This document shows, piece after piece, positions 23,707 through 36,330 of a stretch of DNA of 64,000 bases. Source of the stretch: Latrodectus hesperus (taxonomy: Eukaryota; Arthropoda; Arachnida; Araneae; Theridiidae); assembly GCA_037975125.1 (NCBI GenBank), contig JAJQOW010000014.1, positions 6,503,457 to 6,567,456 on the forward strand. The letters run 5' to 3'. Each line of letters begins with the position of its first letter. The stretch's first letter is position 1. The translations under genes were made by a program, and so were the position numbers. The notes beneath the pieces are model-generated. The model worked only from the letters and a program-made list of their open reading frames with translations, did no database searches and was not told the origin of the DNA.

Positions 23707-26700
23707 CTAAAAATAGAATAACGGAAAAATTAGTAACAAATATTGGAGGCCTCCATATGCATTCAGAGACAGAGAAAAATTGACAACTATACTTCAGACA
23801 TACTTTTATAAGTAAATATGTTAATTTGATTCAATTGAAGTTACCTCTATTTAATAACTGAATAATTTAAATCTCGTTATGTAACCGACTTTTTTGCTTC
23901 TGAAAACTAGTTAAGATATAAAAAAATATTACACTGATTTATGTTAGTTCAAGATATTTTTGGTAATTGATTTGAAATACAATCTATACAAAACTGAATA
24001 ATTAATAGGTAGATTCAAAAATATTAAAAGGGAATAAAGTATTACTTATGTATACAATGGATATAAAATTCAAAAATGAATTTAGAGATATGTATTTGCA
24101 TCACTACTTCATATCATAGTTAAATTTTTGATAACTTATCTGAAAGCATAAAAACAATACTTAATTCAGTTTGATAAAAGTAACATATTTGTGTATTCAG
24201 CCTATTTATATTAGATATTTTCATGCAACTATCAAAACAGAAGCTTGCATCAGACAAATCAATTAAAAAAAAGATAGAAAAAACAATTATGTGTTTTAAA
24301 ACTAGGTTTCAAATTTTCTCAAGTTTAACAAGCTGGGGAGAATCAGAACTATCCTACAAGGGAATAACATAACCTTTCAACATACCTGAGTGGTAACGAG
24401 TAAATCATGAGTTTAAAAATGAATACATTCTGAATCCCTAACACTCACCCATCCAACTAAGACCACTTGTTCTGAATACTTTACCATTTCAATCACATTG
24501 AAGCGTCTGAAAACTTACAATATACACGTGCACAACTGTCTCAAGATAATTATCATCACCTGCCTCCCCTCTGAGAAAAAAATTTCTTCCACGATAGCTA
24601 TTTTTAAATGTTACTTGTTAACATTTTACGTGAATCACACTATAGAATATTGAATGCAAGTATTAAAATATTGTACATCAAACATGTGGTAATCATCGCT
24701 TTCTAAATTACTCTATAAAAATGTATGCGCTTAGAACTTGGCAAATAACAATTATTTGCTGAAATTGAAGATACTTCGAAGAACAGCATTTCATAATTTA
24801 TTTTTACATCTATCCTAATTCATGGTGTTAAAATATAACTAATGAAATATTAAAAATACTACTAAAATACCGTAGGATTAATATAAGCAAAATATTTCAA
24901 TGATATGTTTATATATCTCTCATCGTACGTATCTCTCAATGTATATGTTTATATATCTCTCATCGAAATATCACACAATATAAGAGAGAGAAATGTTTTT
25001 TAAATAATAAATAACCTGTGATATAATTATTATCATTTATCTTCAATAGTTTATCATAAGATATTTTTTATGCGCTATGTACAATTATTTCTTGAAGGTT
25101 TCTTGGATATAAAATTTTTATTAATCTTAGAATTCAACAAAAAGTATTTTAATGTAAACGAAAGACTTATTTGTTGTTGTTGTAGCTATTTATGAAACAC
25201 ATAAACAAGCGAACCTCGCTAGCCGGAGGCTATGCGAATTTAATTTAGTAGGGTGCGTCATTCGCTTAACCAGAGCACCATAAAGGTAAAAGTACGTCTT
25301 TGTTCTAAGGATCTTCCGATAGATGGCACCACCAGAGGATCTACTCCCTCAACTTTGACTTTGATCTGGAAAGGGAGGAAATTTTCTCCAGACCATTATA
25401 CCCATGGTAACTGCTCAAAGACCGACCACAGGACTTGATTCCACAGATTTAACAAGCACGTATATCGTATGTAGAAGGTTTGCCTTTGGTAGCATTGGGA
25501 ATCCAACCCAACAATAAAGATATATTTAAACATCCTTATTGGAAAATACACAGAAAATATTAAAAATAATTTAATAGTTCTAAATATTAATCCACCAAAA
25601 TGTAAATGAAAGTTATCATAATTAGAGGAAATTAGAGTTCTCACAAATAATTTCTAAGTATTGTTTTCTGTTCCTAAAATTTTTCATATAATCTTAATTT
25701 TTAAATATTATAATCAAGATGTTTGCCAAAAATATTCTGAAGCAAAAACAATCACATAAAATATTATATTTTTCAACTAATATTATCATTATTAATCGAA
25801 TAAGAATTTATGAATGAAAAGAAAAACTAAGTTTTCTCTTATGCAAATTTCACTTTATGAAAAATTTTTGAAAATTAAAGATTAAAATTAATTGCCAATA
25901 TCATTTTACTAATATTAGTACAAATATTTAAATTGGCTATATAGCCATAAATTAATAGAATCAGATAAATGAATAATTTGATAGATATGGCCCATTTTAA
26001 GTTTAAAATAATTTTCGGTTTTTAGAATTATTTTAAAAGTAAAACTGTATTAGAAAGGAAAAAATAGTTGCTTATAAAAATGTTTGTTGCACCATTTAAA
26101 AAATTGTTTTTTATGCTTATTATAATTAGTACAAAATTTAAAGAATCGATTTAGTTCAAGTTTCACCAAGTTATTTAACAGCAATTTAGAATGTTAACAC
26201 TATTTGTTTTCATTCTAATTGCTGCCTTTTCAATAGCAAATGTTTATAATTAACAATTGTGAATCACATATAATATAATTTTTAATTCATAAGATTTAAT
26301 TAAAACAAAAATAGCATGATCAAGTAAATTATCTTATTTTTAAAATGCTGATCTTTAGTTTATTTTAGGTTATAATTACAGATTTCATCCTAAAGTCTGA
26401 ATTTAAAGAGAATTAGGTTTTCTTAAAAATATTTATTTATTTAAAAATAATATGAAAGTGATAAATAATACTGAAGATTAGGTTGGATAAATATTTTAGA
26501 ACATGTGAAATTTATGATAACTTTCAAACACACATTAGATGCCTTGCAATTCTTAGTTAAAATAGAAGTCTATTTCAATTGTTTGGTTTAATGCATTATT
26601 TTGTAAAAATGTGTAGTTATTCTTGTGCAAATATTAATAGTATTTTATGTTTTAAAAATAATCAAATAAGGACAATGAAAGCTCAGTATATGTTTACTTC

Positions 26701-27620
26701 AATATGAAAAAAATTAAGCTTAAAACTTAGAAGGAAACTAAAATTTACTTATGCAATTTGCAGATACTGATTTATGAAAATCAAATTCACACTAAATATT
26801 TCTGAAATATATACATACTTTCTTTTACGACGTCAAACAGTAAATATATTTGTAAAATTATAAATAAAATGATAAGACACAAAATTATTTTTTTCATTTT
26901 CGAAATGCATGATATGCCTATATTTAAAGAAGTATTTTATTAATTTTAATACCTTTGTCAATGTTTGTAAGATCAAGTTGCACATTTATAAGGAGATAAA
27001 ACGTTATAAATGTCAGTCTATCATTTCATTGAATTAAACTTAACTACTTATGGTTTTTGTAAATAGTACTTGTAAGATAATTTGTAATCATTCAAGTATA
27101 AAAATAAAATCAAAATTTCAGAATGTCCATTTGAGATTATGGAATGATTTCAAGAACTCAACCAAAATTTTCAATTAACGAGCCATTATAGTCATGAAGG
27201 AGATAAATGTGAAACTAGCAGCATATATTAAAATAACCCAATATATCAAAAGTGAAACATTTTCATACTATATGAATTTAGTACTGAGAATCACTAAGAA
27301 TACTAAAAGAATTGAATAATACATCATGCAAAATTTTAACATTTAAACCTGATGCCTGATTTAAGGTTTCTTAACAAATAATCCACTTAAAAACGTCGAT
27401 CGAATTCATAATTTGTAAAATTTGTAAAATTTAAATAAATGCTACAATTGATACTTCAAGCTATATTTATCAAAAGAAAATACCCATTACGGGACACATC
27501 ACTACAGTGGTTGTCTCTAGGTAAATGAACTGGATCTTATTAGAAAATGCTGTAAAACAACAACATTTATCTTTGATTATCCTATGTCTAAAGAAATGAA
27601 GTGATGTGAATAAAATTTAC
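23707..27620 (-). other. Ror intron 6
   Basis: 3.9 kb, AT-rich. Contains a minus-strand family B SINE at 25171-25509 and a 22-bp duplication (TATGTTTATATATCTCTCAT at about 24905 and 24946). No other gene seen. Confidence 0.8.
25171..25509 (-). repeat. SINE family B, 5'-truncated copy
   Basis: On the minus strand it matches the body of the copy at 3911: GATATACGTGC, TTAAATCTGTGGAATC, a GGTGGTGCCATCTATCGGAAGAT stretch, TTATGGTGCTCTGGTTAA, then a CAACAACAAC tail. It starts near box B, so the box A part of the tRNA head is missing. It lies in Ror intron 6 in the same orientation as the gene. Confidence 0.85.
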
Positions 27621-27967
27621 CCGAAGCTATTTGCATTGCTATTGCCAAGAAATCTGATAATTCTAAAATTTGCGGGGTTCCATCATCACTTCTGGCTGAG
27701 ACGTCAGAATGAGGCGAATGAATTAAAAGAAACTCGTGCAAATCGCACTGGAACATGTACTCAAACAGCATGCAAAGTGGTTCCTCTCTCAGACACACTG
27801 CCACCAGGCAAACGACGTTAGGGTGTTGCAGAACAGCCACTGTTTCCACCTCCCTGCAGAACTCTTGTCTCGTCTGTTGGGATGCACCCTCCTTCAGAGT
27901 TTTGATTGCTACTGGAGACACAACAGTTTTACCAGATGAGGTTGAACGAGGGTGGTGCATTTCTCCC
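27621..27967 (-). CDS. Ror: Ror exon 6: kinase N-lobe
   Basis: Acceptor TTTTAG before GGGAGAAATG; donor TCGG/GTAAAT. The first base completes an Arg codon begun in exon 5 and the last base begins the Gly codon finished in exon 7. It encodes the ATP-anchoring lysine in VAIKTLKEG, the alpha-C helix glutamate in EFCREVETV, the hinge region in LCMLFEYMFQCDLHEFL, and SPHSDV, a stretch shared with vertebrate ROR1. The segment before VAIK (HHPRSTSSGKTVVSP) is a loop between the first beta strands. The rightmost codons AMQIAS lead into the alpha-E helix. Confidence 0.93.
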
Positions 27968-28555
27968 CTAAAACATTCAACATAAGATTTTAATTAGAAA
28001 TTATTATATCAATGAAGAGAAAAATCATTTTCTTAAATGCAAATTCATTAACTAAAAGAATGAATACAAGTTAATTTATTTAAAAAGAAAATGGCTAATT
28101 TTTTTAAATTCCTAAAAACTTTAATCTAGTTCCAATAAAATTTATCTGAGATACGTTCCATATAGATAAGGTTCATAGAAATTACGATGAAAATTATTCT
28201 TGGTAAATTGAAAAACCCATTAAAATGGATTAAGATTTAAATTTTGGATGTAACTTTGTATTTTAATTTTTTAATCTGTCATTCTTAAAAGAAAGAATTC
28301 TACGTGGAATGTTTCATACATATAAATGCTGAGGTAATACACATTTTATTGACTTTACTGTGTTTCTTTTTTCAAATATCATTCATATTTTTGCCTGGGA
28401 GAGGAAAGAAACTTTGTGTATCCTATTGAAGATACTAATTTCTGATTAATAAATTTAGGCACACAAAAATATAATGAATAACATAAAGATGATAAATCTT
28501 TTGCTTATTTTTTGTGACAAGTATACTGTAGCTAACATTTTTTCCACTCCCTTAA

Positions 28556-29540
28556 CCCCTTGCAGTGTCGCCCGAATTCAGTTTGGGCAATTACTGCGTG
28601 CAGTGTTTGTGATACCCGAACTCAGTTCGGGCAGAAGAAAAATTAACGTTTCTATTTTGTGAAGTCCGAGCTGAGTTCGTTTCTACTTTAGGATACTTAA
28701 TTCCCTATTTTCCTAATAAATGACACAAGTGGTCCTAGTTTTTTACCAATTCCAACTTTGGTTCTGAAGGTAGTCCATGACTACAATAACACTATGGGAG
28801 GTGATGTTAAAGTCGATCAACTTCTTCAGACTTCCAGGTTGCTAGAAAAGGAGGTAAAAAATATTACTAGAAAATATTTTTCAATCTCTTACACCTGGCG
28901 TTATATAAATAACTACTTTATTTTGCATACTTCAGCAGAAGGTGCGAAAAATATGAACTTCAGAAAATCAATTGTTGAACTAAATAAACCAAATGTTCAA
29001 CTACCAGGACCAGGGCGTCCTAGTGTAAGCTTACTGCGCCTCACAGGTCGACACTTTCCAGAACACATCCCATCAATGGGGAAAAAATCTACTCCAACCA
29101 GGCAGTGTTTTATATGCTGTCGTAAAACCGATGAACAAGGGAAGAGAATAAGGCACGAGAAAAGAGTTTATTGTAAAAAGTGCAATATATAGGCTTTTGA
29201 GCAGTACCTTGTTTTGGGGTATACCATACTGTAAAAGATTTGTAAAATTTATGTATTGAAAATCATATTGTTGTGTTTTTATATTATACTAGTTTATACT
29301 AGTTATATTTAGCTTCAAAATTTCGTTTAATTTGCTCAATACGAATAACATGTATGTGTAATCAATGTTTTTTGTGTATGCAAAAATTATAAATATAGTA
29401 GTTATTGTATTTAAAACTTTATTTTTGTAATAAAAAAGCATTTTTTGACTCTTATAATAATATAAATAATAAAATTAAACAGTCAAAAAAGTTTTCCATT
29501 TTTGGTCCATTTTTCTGAAATATATGTCACAATTAAGGGG
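28556..29540 (+). mobile_element. Deleted piggyBac transposon
   Basis: The left end CCCCTTGCAGTG sits beside a TTAA target site (28552-28555). The right end AAGGGG is followed by TCAA (29541-29544), a TTAA with one change. The frame from 28758 encodes the C-terminal part of a piggyBac transposase. Palindromic subterminal repeats centred on CGAACTCAGTTCG occur near the left end. At 985 bp it lacks most of the transposase and is non-autonomous. Confidence 0.85.
28758..29192 (+). pseudogene. piggyBac transposase C-terminal remnant
   Basis: About 144 codons. The start matches the conserved DYN-TMGG-VDQLLQ region that carries the third catalytic aspartate, although the usual GGVDxxD reads GGDVKVD here. 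HTSAEGAKNM, PGRPSVSLLRLTGRHF and a Cys-rich zinc-binding tail follow (CFICC, then CKKC). The N-terminal and most of the catalytic RNase H-like domain are absent, and the stretch around KNITRKYFSISY looks frame-altered. The ATG is internal. Confidence 0.85.
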
Positions 29541-30471
29541 TCAATAAACTGTATCGCTGTGAAATTAATGTTTGATGACTAAAATTTTAATGGTAGCTTA
29601 CAATATATTCAGGATTTATTATGAATAAAATATAATGAAAAGTGAGTTTATTCACATATTCTTATTAATTACAATGAAAATAAATTCCTCTAAATATAAA
29701 ACAACCTATTAAATCAAGAACAAATATAGAAATATTAGATTTTATTTTATTTATTGTTAAAAGTATAAATCTAAGAATTTATAAAAATGTAGAAAGAATT
29801 AAAGATAAATCTGAAATACTTCGTAACTTATTTAAATTGAAACTTTAATTAATTTAGAGCTTCATCATAATGTTGAGTATCTTCATTTATCTTAAGGAAA
29901 AAAACTTATAAGCAAATTGTTTTCAATCAAGAGTACTTATGACGTTATTAAGAGTTGAAGTATTTAAAAGAGAAAACTCTTATCAATCGTAGAAAACTAT
30001 ATTAATCATGAGGAAAATTATTGTGATTTTTTAATCATTTAGTTAAGAGAATGTTAACCAGTTGTATGAGTTTCTCTAAAGGTATAAAAATAGATTTTTG
30101 TTGGTAACGGAGATTTCAAAGGTATAATTAACATAATACTAATAAATACAAGAAACTTTATGAAAGTAAATTATTATTAATTAAGAGTTTAATTAAAAAG
30201 ACACATTCTTAAATAAAAATCTACGTCCTCAAAAATTTGACGCTGCTTGATGATCTACGAAAAATGTTAGATTTGATAAGAATTAAAGTATGGTTAAGCT
30301 TATTATCCAATAAAGGAAGGATTGAAAGTAAATTCAAGTGAGTAAATAGAAATATATTTTCTTTCTTTCAATTGCAGTAATCTATCTTTGCGTTAGGCAA
30401 TTCTTCTCTCTTAACATGATTGAAATGATATCAGTATTATTGAGTTTTTAATGCCATATAAATATAAATTA

Positions 30472-31175
30472 GGTTAGGGAATAAGTTCGTAGATTTTTTA
30501 CCAAATACTTTTTTAAACAAAAAACAATAATTATATCAATAAGTTAATCAATTATATATTCGCCGTTGCTGTTTACAACCTCTTCCCACCTCTCGACCCA
30601 TTTGTTGATGCCGTTCCGCCAAAAATCGCCTGCTCTGGTGTCAAAGACGTTGTTGAGCCAGTTTTTAAGGACCTCTTTGTTATCAAAGGTAACGCCCTTC
30701 ATATAGTTTGACAAGGAGCGGAAAAGATGGTAATCGGTCGGGGCAATGTCCGGGGAATACGGCGGATACTGAGGGACTTCCCATTCGAGCTCTTGGAGTG
30801 CGCCTTTGACGACTTGTGCAACATGGGGCCTGGCGTTGTAGTGAAGGAGTATGGTTTGATTATGTCGATCCTTTTCAGTCGAATCGCTTCATTCACGTGG
30901 TGTAGCTGGGCAATGTAGAGCTCCTTCTTGACTGTGGCATCCTTTTCGATCATTTCCCAGTGCCCCAAGGGCTCCTTAAAAACTGGCTCAACTACTTCTT
31001 TGACACCAGACAAGGCGATTTTTGGTGGAACGGCATCAACAAATGGGTTGAGAGGTGGGAAGAGGTTGTAAACAGCAACGCGGCAAATATAAAACTGATT
31101 AACTTATTGATATAATTAATGTTTTTTGTTTAAATAAAAGTCTTTGGTAAAAATACTACGAACTTATTCCAAACC
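30472..31175 (-). mobile_element. Fold-back mariner: duplicated inverted 3' ends
   Basis: TA flanks both ends (30470-30471 and 31176-31177). Each end begins GGTT, one or two variable bases, then GGAATAAGTTCGTAG. On the minus strand, about 30545-30870 encodes the mariner transposase C terminus: HYNARPHVAQVVK, SPDIAPTDYHLFRSL, WVERWEEVVNSNGEYI. The right about 180 bp repeat the last part of that coding region plus the terminus in inverted orientation. So both ends are 3' ends and the 5' half of the transposase is lost. Confidence 0.85.
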
Positions 31176-32026
31176 TAATATTAAAAGAGATCAATTCTTT
31201 TCAATATCTTCCAGTGAATTACTATATATATGCTGCTCATAAAGCTACTGCTCACTTTTGATTACAATAGAGGTTAGAAAGATTATCAGTATCATTTTCA
31301 GTATACTAGTAAACGGAAAAGAGCTAATGTCTAATTTTTCAAGATTTAAAATTTTTATTTTAAATTCTATTGTATTGTGCTACTACATTTGCCTTTAAGA
31401 ACATGTAATGATGTAAAGGGTGTCAGATATATTGTGTTATCAGAATTATGTTTACTTTTTCAGCTTTATAAAGTTTTGGTATCGTAGTGGTTATACTTTC
31501 TTGTATAAAATTTATTTCCAGAATATATTTGCAAATAAAAAAATATTTACTATCTGCGATGATGAACAGAAAACCAATAATGAAAATTAAATAAAAAGTT
31601 AATGCAACAAAATAAATATATGCAGCTAAATAGTTCTGACTGAAAAATGTTAGCAATTATAAATATTTTCAAAAAAGATAAATTATGTTAACTAATTGTT
31701 CATACTGTATTTATTATGTAAAAATATATGTTCATAAATTGTAAAAAAAAATAATAAATTGTGTAAAAATTATATCTGTGACTTTTAAAAAATGTTTTAG
31801 ACAAAATAGGACAATTGTCATTGTCAAATTACTTACGTGACAAAAGTCAAAAATATTTATTAACAAATGGTTTGTTGAATAAGGGGTAATATGACCTGAT
31901 TCTAGATGGTCATTATATGATATGACTCATAATGCTTCAGTATAGATGAGTTACAGTAAAGGATATTTATTTAAATGTTTGTTATTTAATTTTGTATAGA
32001 TGTATTATGAAATACTATTATAAATA

Positions 32027-33050
32027 CACAGTCCTGTCACATTAATGGGACCACCTGTCAAAAGTCAGAAAATGCAGAGCGAACTGCTGTGGGGCGTACA
32101 GTAAGAGAGTCAATTAGGTTCCTGAAGGTGTTCAATGGGAATGTTGAGTGATGCAGAATTTAGTGCCGGGGACAACAGCTCTAGATTACGAGGGTGAGGA
32201 TTCATGCCCCGATCGAGCTGGTCCCATACTTTCTCTACTGGATATAAGTCAGGTTAGCTTGTGACCAGCGGAGAACAGTAAACTCATCCTGGTGTTCTTC
32301 AAACCATGCACACACATTGCCAGCTGTATGACACCACACATGGCTATGCTGTTTCGATACCATCATCCTGATCGGAAAGCAATGTGCATATAAGAGTGGG
32401 CATGGTCCGCAAGGACTGATACGTACTTGCTTTGTGATTCATTGTATCTTCTCCAATGATAAGTGAACCCAGAAAAAGCCAAGAAAACATTCCCCAGACC
32501 ATAATGCTCTATCCTGATCCGTTCATGCAATGGTTGCAGGGTGTTGGCTTCAAGGCTAATACATCATGTACGCCAATATCCATCTGTCCAATGGGGCATA
32601 AAAAGTGATTCATTGGACGTCCAATTACTGTACTCGCATGCAAAGTCTAGCCTTCGCGCCCAGTAACAGCAGTCAGCACGACTGCATGAACCAGGCGCTC
32701 ATTTTGGAGCCCCAAAAGCAGCAACTTTCGTTGAACAGTGGTTCGGGAGGCACTGCTGGTTGCCCCTTCATTCATTTGGGTGGACAGTTTCTCGATGGTA
32801 GCACGTGTATTCCCCCTAAGGCATCTCCACAGCCGTTGTTCACATCTGTCATTTATGGTCCATAGTGCACAACATTTGCCCCGTCACTGGTGTTGGAAAG
32901 TCCCATTTTATCATTCATGGTCTTTTTTTTACCATGGCGGCATGTTCATAAACTGTGCCGTTTCGGAAATACATCCACACTTTGTTCGAAAGTCCATGAT
33001 CACACCCTTTTGGACGTCAGATAAATCGTTCACTGTCTGTATTACACCAA
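32027..33050 (-). mobile_element. Decayed Tc1-like transposon
   Basis: The left terminus CACAGTCCTGTCAC follows a TA. The minus strand carries pieces of a Tc1 transposase in several frames: a VRRKL-like, LLLLGLQNERL region, SIMVWGMFSWLFLG, and DLYPVEKVWDQLDR (compare the usual DLNPIEHLWDxLDR). Stops and shifts break it up. The right end is lost or overwritten near a mariner fragment, so the boundary at about 33050 is approximate. Plus-strand ORFs at 32605-33226 are shadows. Confidence 0.8.
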
Positions 33051-33059
33051 CGATTGCCA

Positions 33060-33306
33060 TGTTTTCCGAAGTTCTGACAGAAGAAGAGATTGATGTGGCT
33101 ATAAATGCATTTTTTCATCTACTCGAAGAAATGAATGGCTTGAGGCATTTAATCTGTGGAAAATTCGTCTACAAAAGTGCATTGATGCTGGAGGAGACTA
33201 CTTTGAATACACCTAAAATTTTGTAAGTATAACTTTAAAAACCTAGTTTTTAAAGTTATACTTACAAAATTTTTGGTGATAGATAAAAATTTCAGAGTGA
33301 CCCTCG
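33060..33306 (+). mobile_element. Mariner 3' fragment
   Basis: About 33147-33214 encodes FNLWKIRLQKCIDAGGDYFE and then a stop two codons on, the characteristic C terminus of cecropia-type mariners. The fragment ends at GAGTGACCCTCG, a plausible terminal repeat, directly followed by a short TA run. Between stop and terminus lies a perfect 28-bp hairpin (33215-33273). The 5' part of the element is missing. Confidence 0.8.
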
Positions 33307-33743
33307 TATATATATATGTATATATTTAAAGATTTTTTGTGATTCAGGAATCAGTACTGAATGATTCATTTAAAATAAGTGAAACGAAATTCTCATGCAA
33401 GAAGAAATAAATCATTATTATATTTTAGCAAGAAAAAATTCATATTACATAAGAATTTTTCGTTTACTTGAGCTAACTTTTGATAAATACTTTAAACGCA
33501 GTATAATGAATTTAATTAAAATATTTCGAGAAAAGTCACATTTATTTTTAAAAAAATGTAAAGAAAAAATGCAAAATGCTCCACAAGTTCAATGCAAATT
33601 TTGGCAGATTTTTCTCCAGCTAATTTTATCTAACTTTGCAAAAATAAATAAAAATCTGATTTTATCGTTGTATTTAAGATTTTATGAAAGCAAAGTTTTC
33701 CACACAGGTAAGTTTTTAAAATAAATAGACCTGAATACCTTAC

Positions 33744-34044
33744 CGGAACACTTTCCCATAGATGCCGTCTCCAAGCTCATGCAAGAAATGAATTGATTGA
33801 GGTGACACTTCGTGTATCCCGAGGGGGATGCGTGGCAGGAACTTCTGCATCTCGATTTGTTGAGGGTGCGTGTGGGAAGAGTTCTGGTGATGGATAGGTA
33901 TAAGTTGAGCGGACGTGCTATGGGGGGACAGTTTTGATGCGCACGATTTCTTCCTTTGCTTTTTGCACCACAGTCCCAAAATGACGCCAACAAGGATAGC
34001 AGCCACCAACGACGGCAAGAAAATATAAAGCCAAGCATATTCAC
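33744..34044 (-). CDS. Ror: Ror exon 5: transmembrane helix, juxtamembrane, glycine loop
   Basis: Acceptor TTTTCAG before GTGAATATG; donor TTCCG/GTAAGG. The first two bases complete a Ser codon begun in the kringle exon. A hydrophobic span of about 24 residues begins AWLYIFLPSLVAAILVG and is followed by a stop-transfer cluster CKKQRKK, so the C-terminal side is cytoplasmic. A His/Ser/Pro-rich juxtamembrane region comes next. The exon ends in the kinase nucleotide-binding loop LGDGIYGKVF, an intact GxGxxG. Vertebrate ROR1/2 have a degenerate loop at this site. Confidence 0.92.
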
Positions 34045-34160
34045 CTGAAAATAATTTTTTTTGAAAACTATGAAGCTAATGATTCAAATGAAAAATCAAT
34101 AGCTCTTAATTAGAAAGTTAGGATTCTCTCAATTTAAAAATTTATCATTTAATATATTCT

Positions 34161-34436
<276 letters not shown>

Positions 34437-36029
34437 CATATATATTATTCTGAAAATAACAGAAACTGTATACTCATATATCCTAATATTTATTAAATTA
34501 TCACAAAATTCATAATAGATTTGATAAATCTGACATGTTTTTAATAAATAAAGACATACAAAGAAGTTTTACATACATAAAATCAATCAATAAATAAATA
34601 AGTTATCGATAATTTAATAAATCAATAAAATAATGATTGATAGTTAAAATGTTCAATTATCAAAAAAATATTGAACTTAGAATATTGAAAATAATTAAAA
34701 ATCATTAAGAACAAATAAAGATTTTAGTATTCTTAAGTGTATCTGATTTCAGATTATATCTTCAATTCTCAATGCCATTTTACTTTATAAGAATTTTTAA
34801 AGTGTATGACAAACAAATAAACATTAAAAAATTAAAGATGAAATTCAAGATATGAAACTAGTTTATATAATTTTAAATTATATAAACTCAATTCATTTTG
34901 CAAATAAATTTTCTTTTTCATGTGGTAGTTCAGAACATGAAACAACTAAATATGTGAGTGAAAGAGATTTTATTCATTTTACAGAAATATTAAAATCGAA
35001 CAAAGAAATTCTTTCTTATATTTATTTCTATTATATTATTGACACAGAGGAAAAAATGATGAAAATACACTAAAACATGTATTAAAATACTAGAATAAAA
35101 AGTTATGGAGTTTTGAAAATAATATTTTTATTTGGCTTTATGTATTGTATATACTTAACAAAAAATGTCTTAATGTATTAAGACATTTTTGCAACAACAG
35201 CAAAAAACTTTTCTTACCTGTGTAAACCTTGTATCAAAAAAATCAACAAATGAAATTTAGTGTTTTTTAAGCTGTATTATTTTGGTCAAAAGTAAAAATT
35301 GTTTCGAAATCAGTTTTGGAAGAAATATTAAAAAAAATTTCTTCTTCACTTCAAGTTTTCTCTCTTATTTTTTAGGAAAGTCTTTTATAAAAAGAATTAT
35401 TTATGAGGAAAAAAACATTAATATATTTAATACAAATAACTTAATTAATTACCTTTTTCCATACGAATTTATTACTTATTCTATGATACTATGAAAGAAA
35501 CACCTTCCCTTTTTTTAAAATTTTAAAATTAAAACTTTATAAAATTTAAATTTATAAAAATAAAAAAATTGCCTTCTATTTGAAAAGATTGAATATGTTT
35601 TATGAAATTATTTTTATATGTTATATACTAATACTTATAAAATTCTGAATTTTATACTATTTCTTAAAAAAATTCTGTGTAATTGTTTTATTTCCTAAAA
35701 CTTTCATATAAACATGATAAAATTATGAATCAAATACTTAATATTTTAATATTACTTAAGTGATGTTTTAACTATTAATAAGCAATTGTTAAAACATATT
35801 AAATGAACATATTAAATATAACATAAAAAAACAGATTAAAAATTTCTGCTTTTCCTATGGGCTCCTTTTTCTTTCAGGATCGTGTTTAAGTAAGGCTCTC
35901 AATTATTTTTTCTCAACATTTGTTCTTGAACTCTCACAAATTATTAGTTTTGTAACCCTAAATGCGTAGTCCACAAATATTTAATGTATAAAACAAAAAA
36001 ATTGCTTTAAATAAAAGAGACCATTGTGA

Positions 36030-36330
36030 CTCTTTTGGAAAATCACCGCTATTACAACTGGAAGATGGTGTGTTCTACGCCTACGATCTGCAATGCTCGT
36101 GAATGGGTGCTGGAGCACTTAAAAAAAGTTTTGATAGCAAGTGTTTCAAAGTGAAATCGTGCCTCTGTTATTGGTGGAACCAATTTGGGGAATTTCTGCT
36201 TCATCAATGATGCTTCTAGTAACCACACAATTTTGGAGTTATGGGGGTGCTCCTGCCCCTTCAGGTGAATCATTATGTAAGACATTTTCAGTTTCGCCAT
36301 TTGTAGTGCCGATAGCTGAACATTCCTAAT
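36030..36330. other. GC-richer block of unknown nature in Ror intron 4
   Basis: Base composition is closer to coding or transposon DNA than its surroundings. An 82-codon minus-strand ORF (36052-36300) shows no motif I recognise. Ror splice phases already join directly across this intron, so it is not a needed exon. Possibly an old retropseudogene or transposon piece. Confidence 0.3.

Larger units (their letters stand above)
27968..33743 (-). other. Ror intron 5, loaded with DNA transposon remnants
   Basis: 5.8 kb holding a piggyBac remnant (28556-29540), a fold-back mariner (30472-31175), a Tc1 remnant (32027-about 33050) and a mariner 3' fragment (about 33060-33306). The rest is AT-rich without coding signal. 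Confidence 0.8.

Noticed and set aside
32605..33226. Two overlapping plus-strand ORFs of 86 and 162 codons
   Set aside because: They are antisense to Tc1 transposase pieces and run into a mariner fragment; no domain of their own.
36052..36300. 82-codon minus-strand ORF as an extra Ror exon
   Set aside because: The kringle and transmembrane exons join directly in phase 1 and match the family without it; no motif seen.
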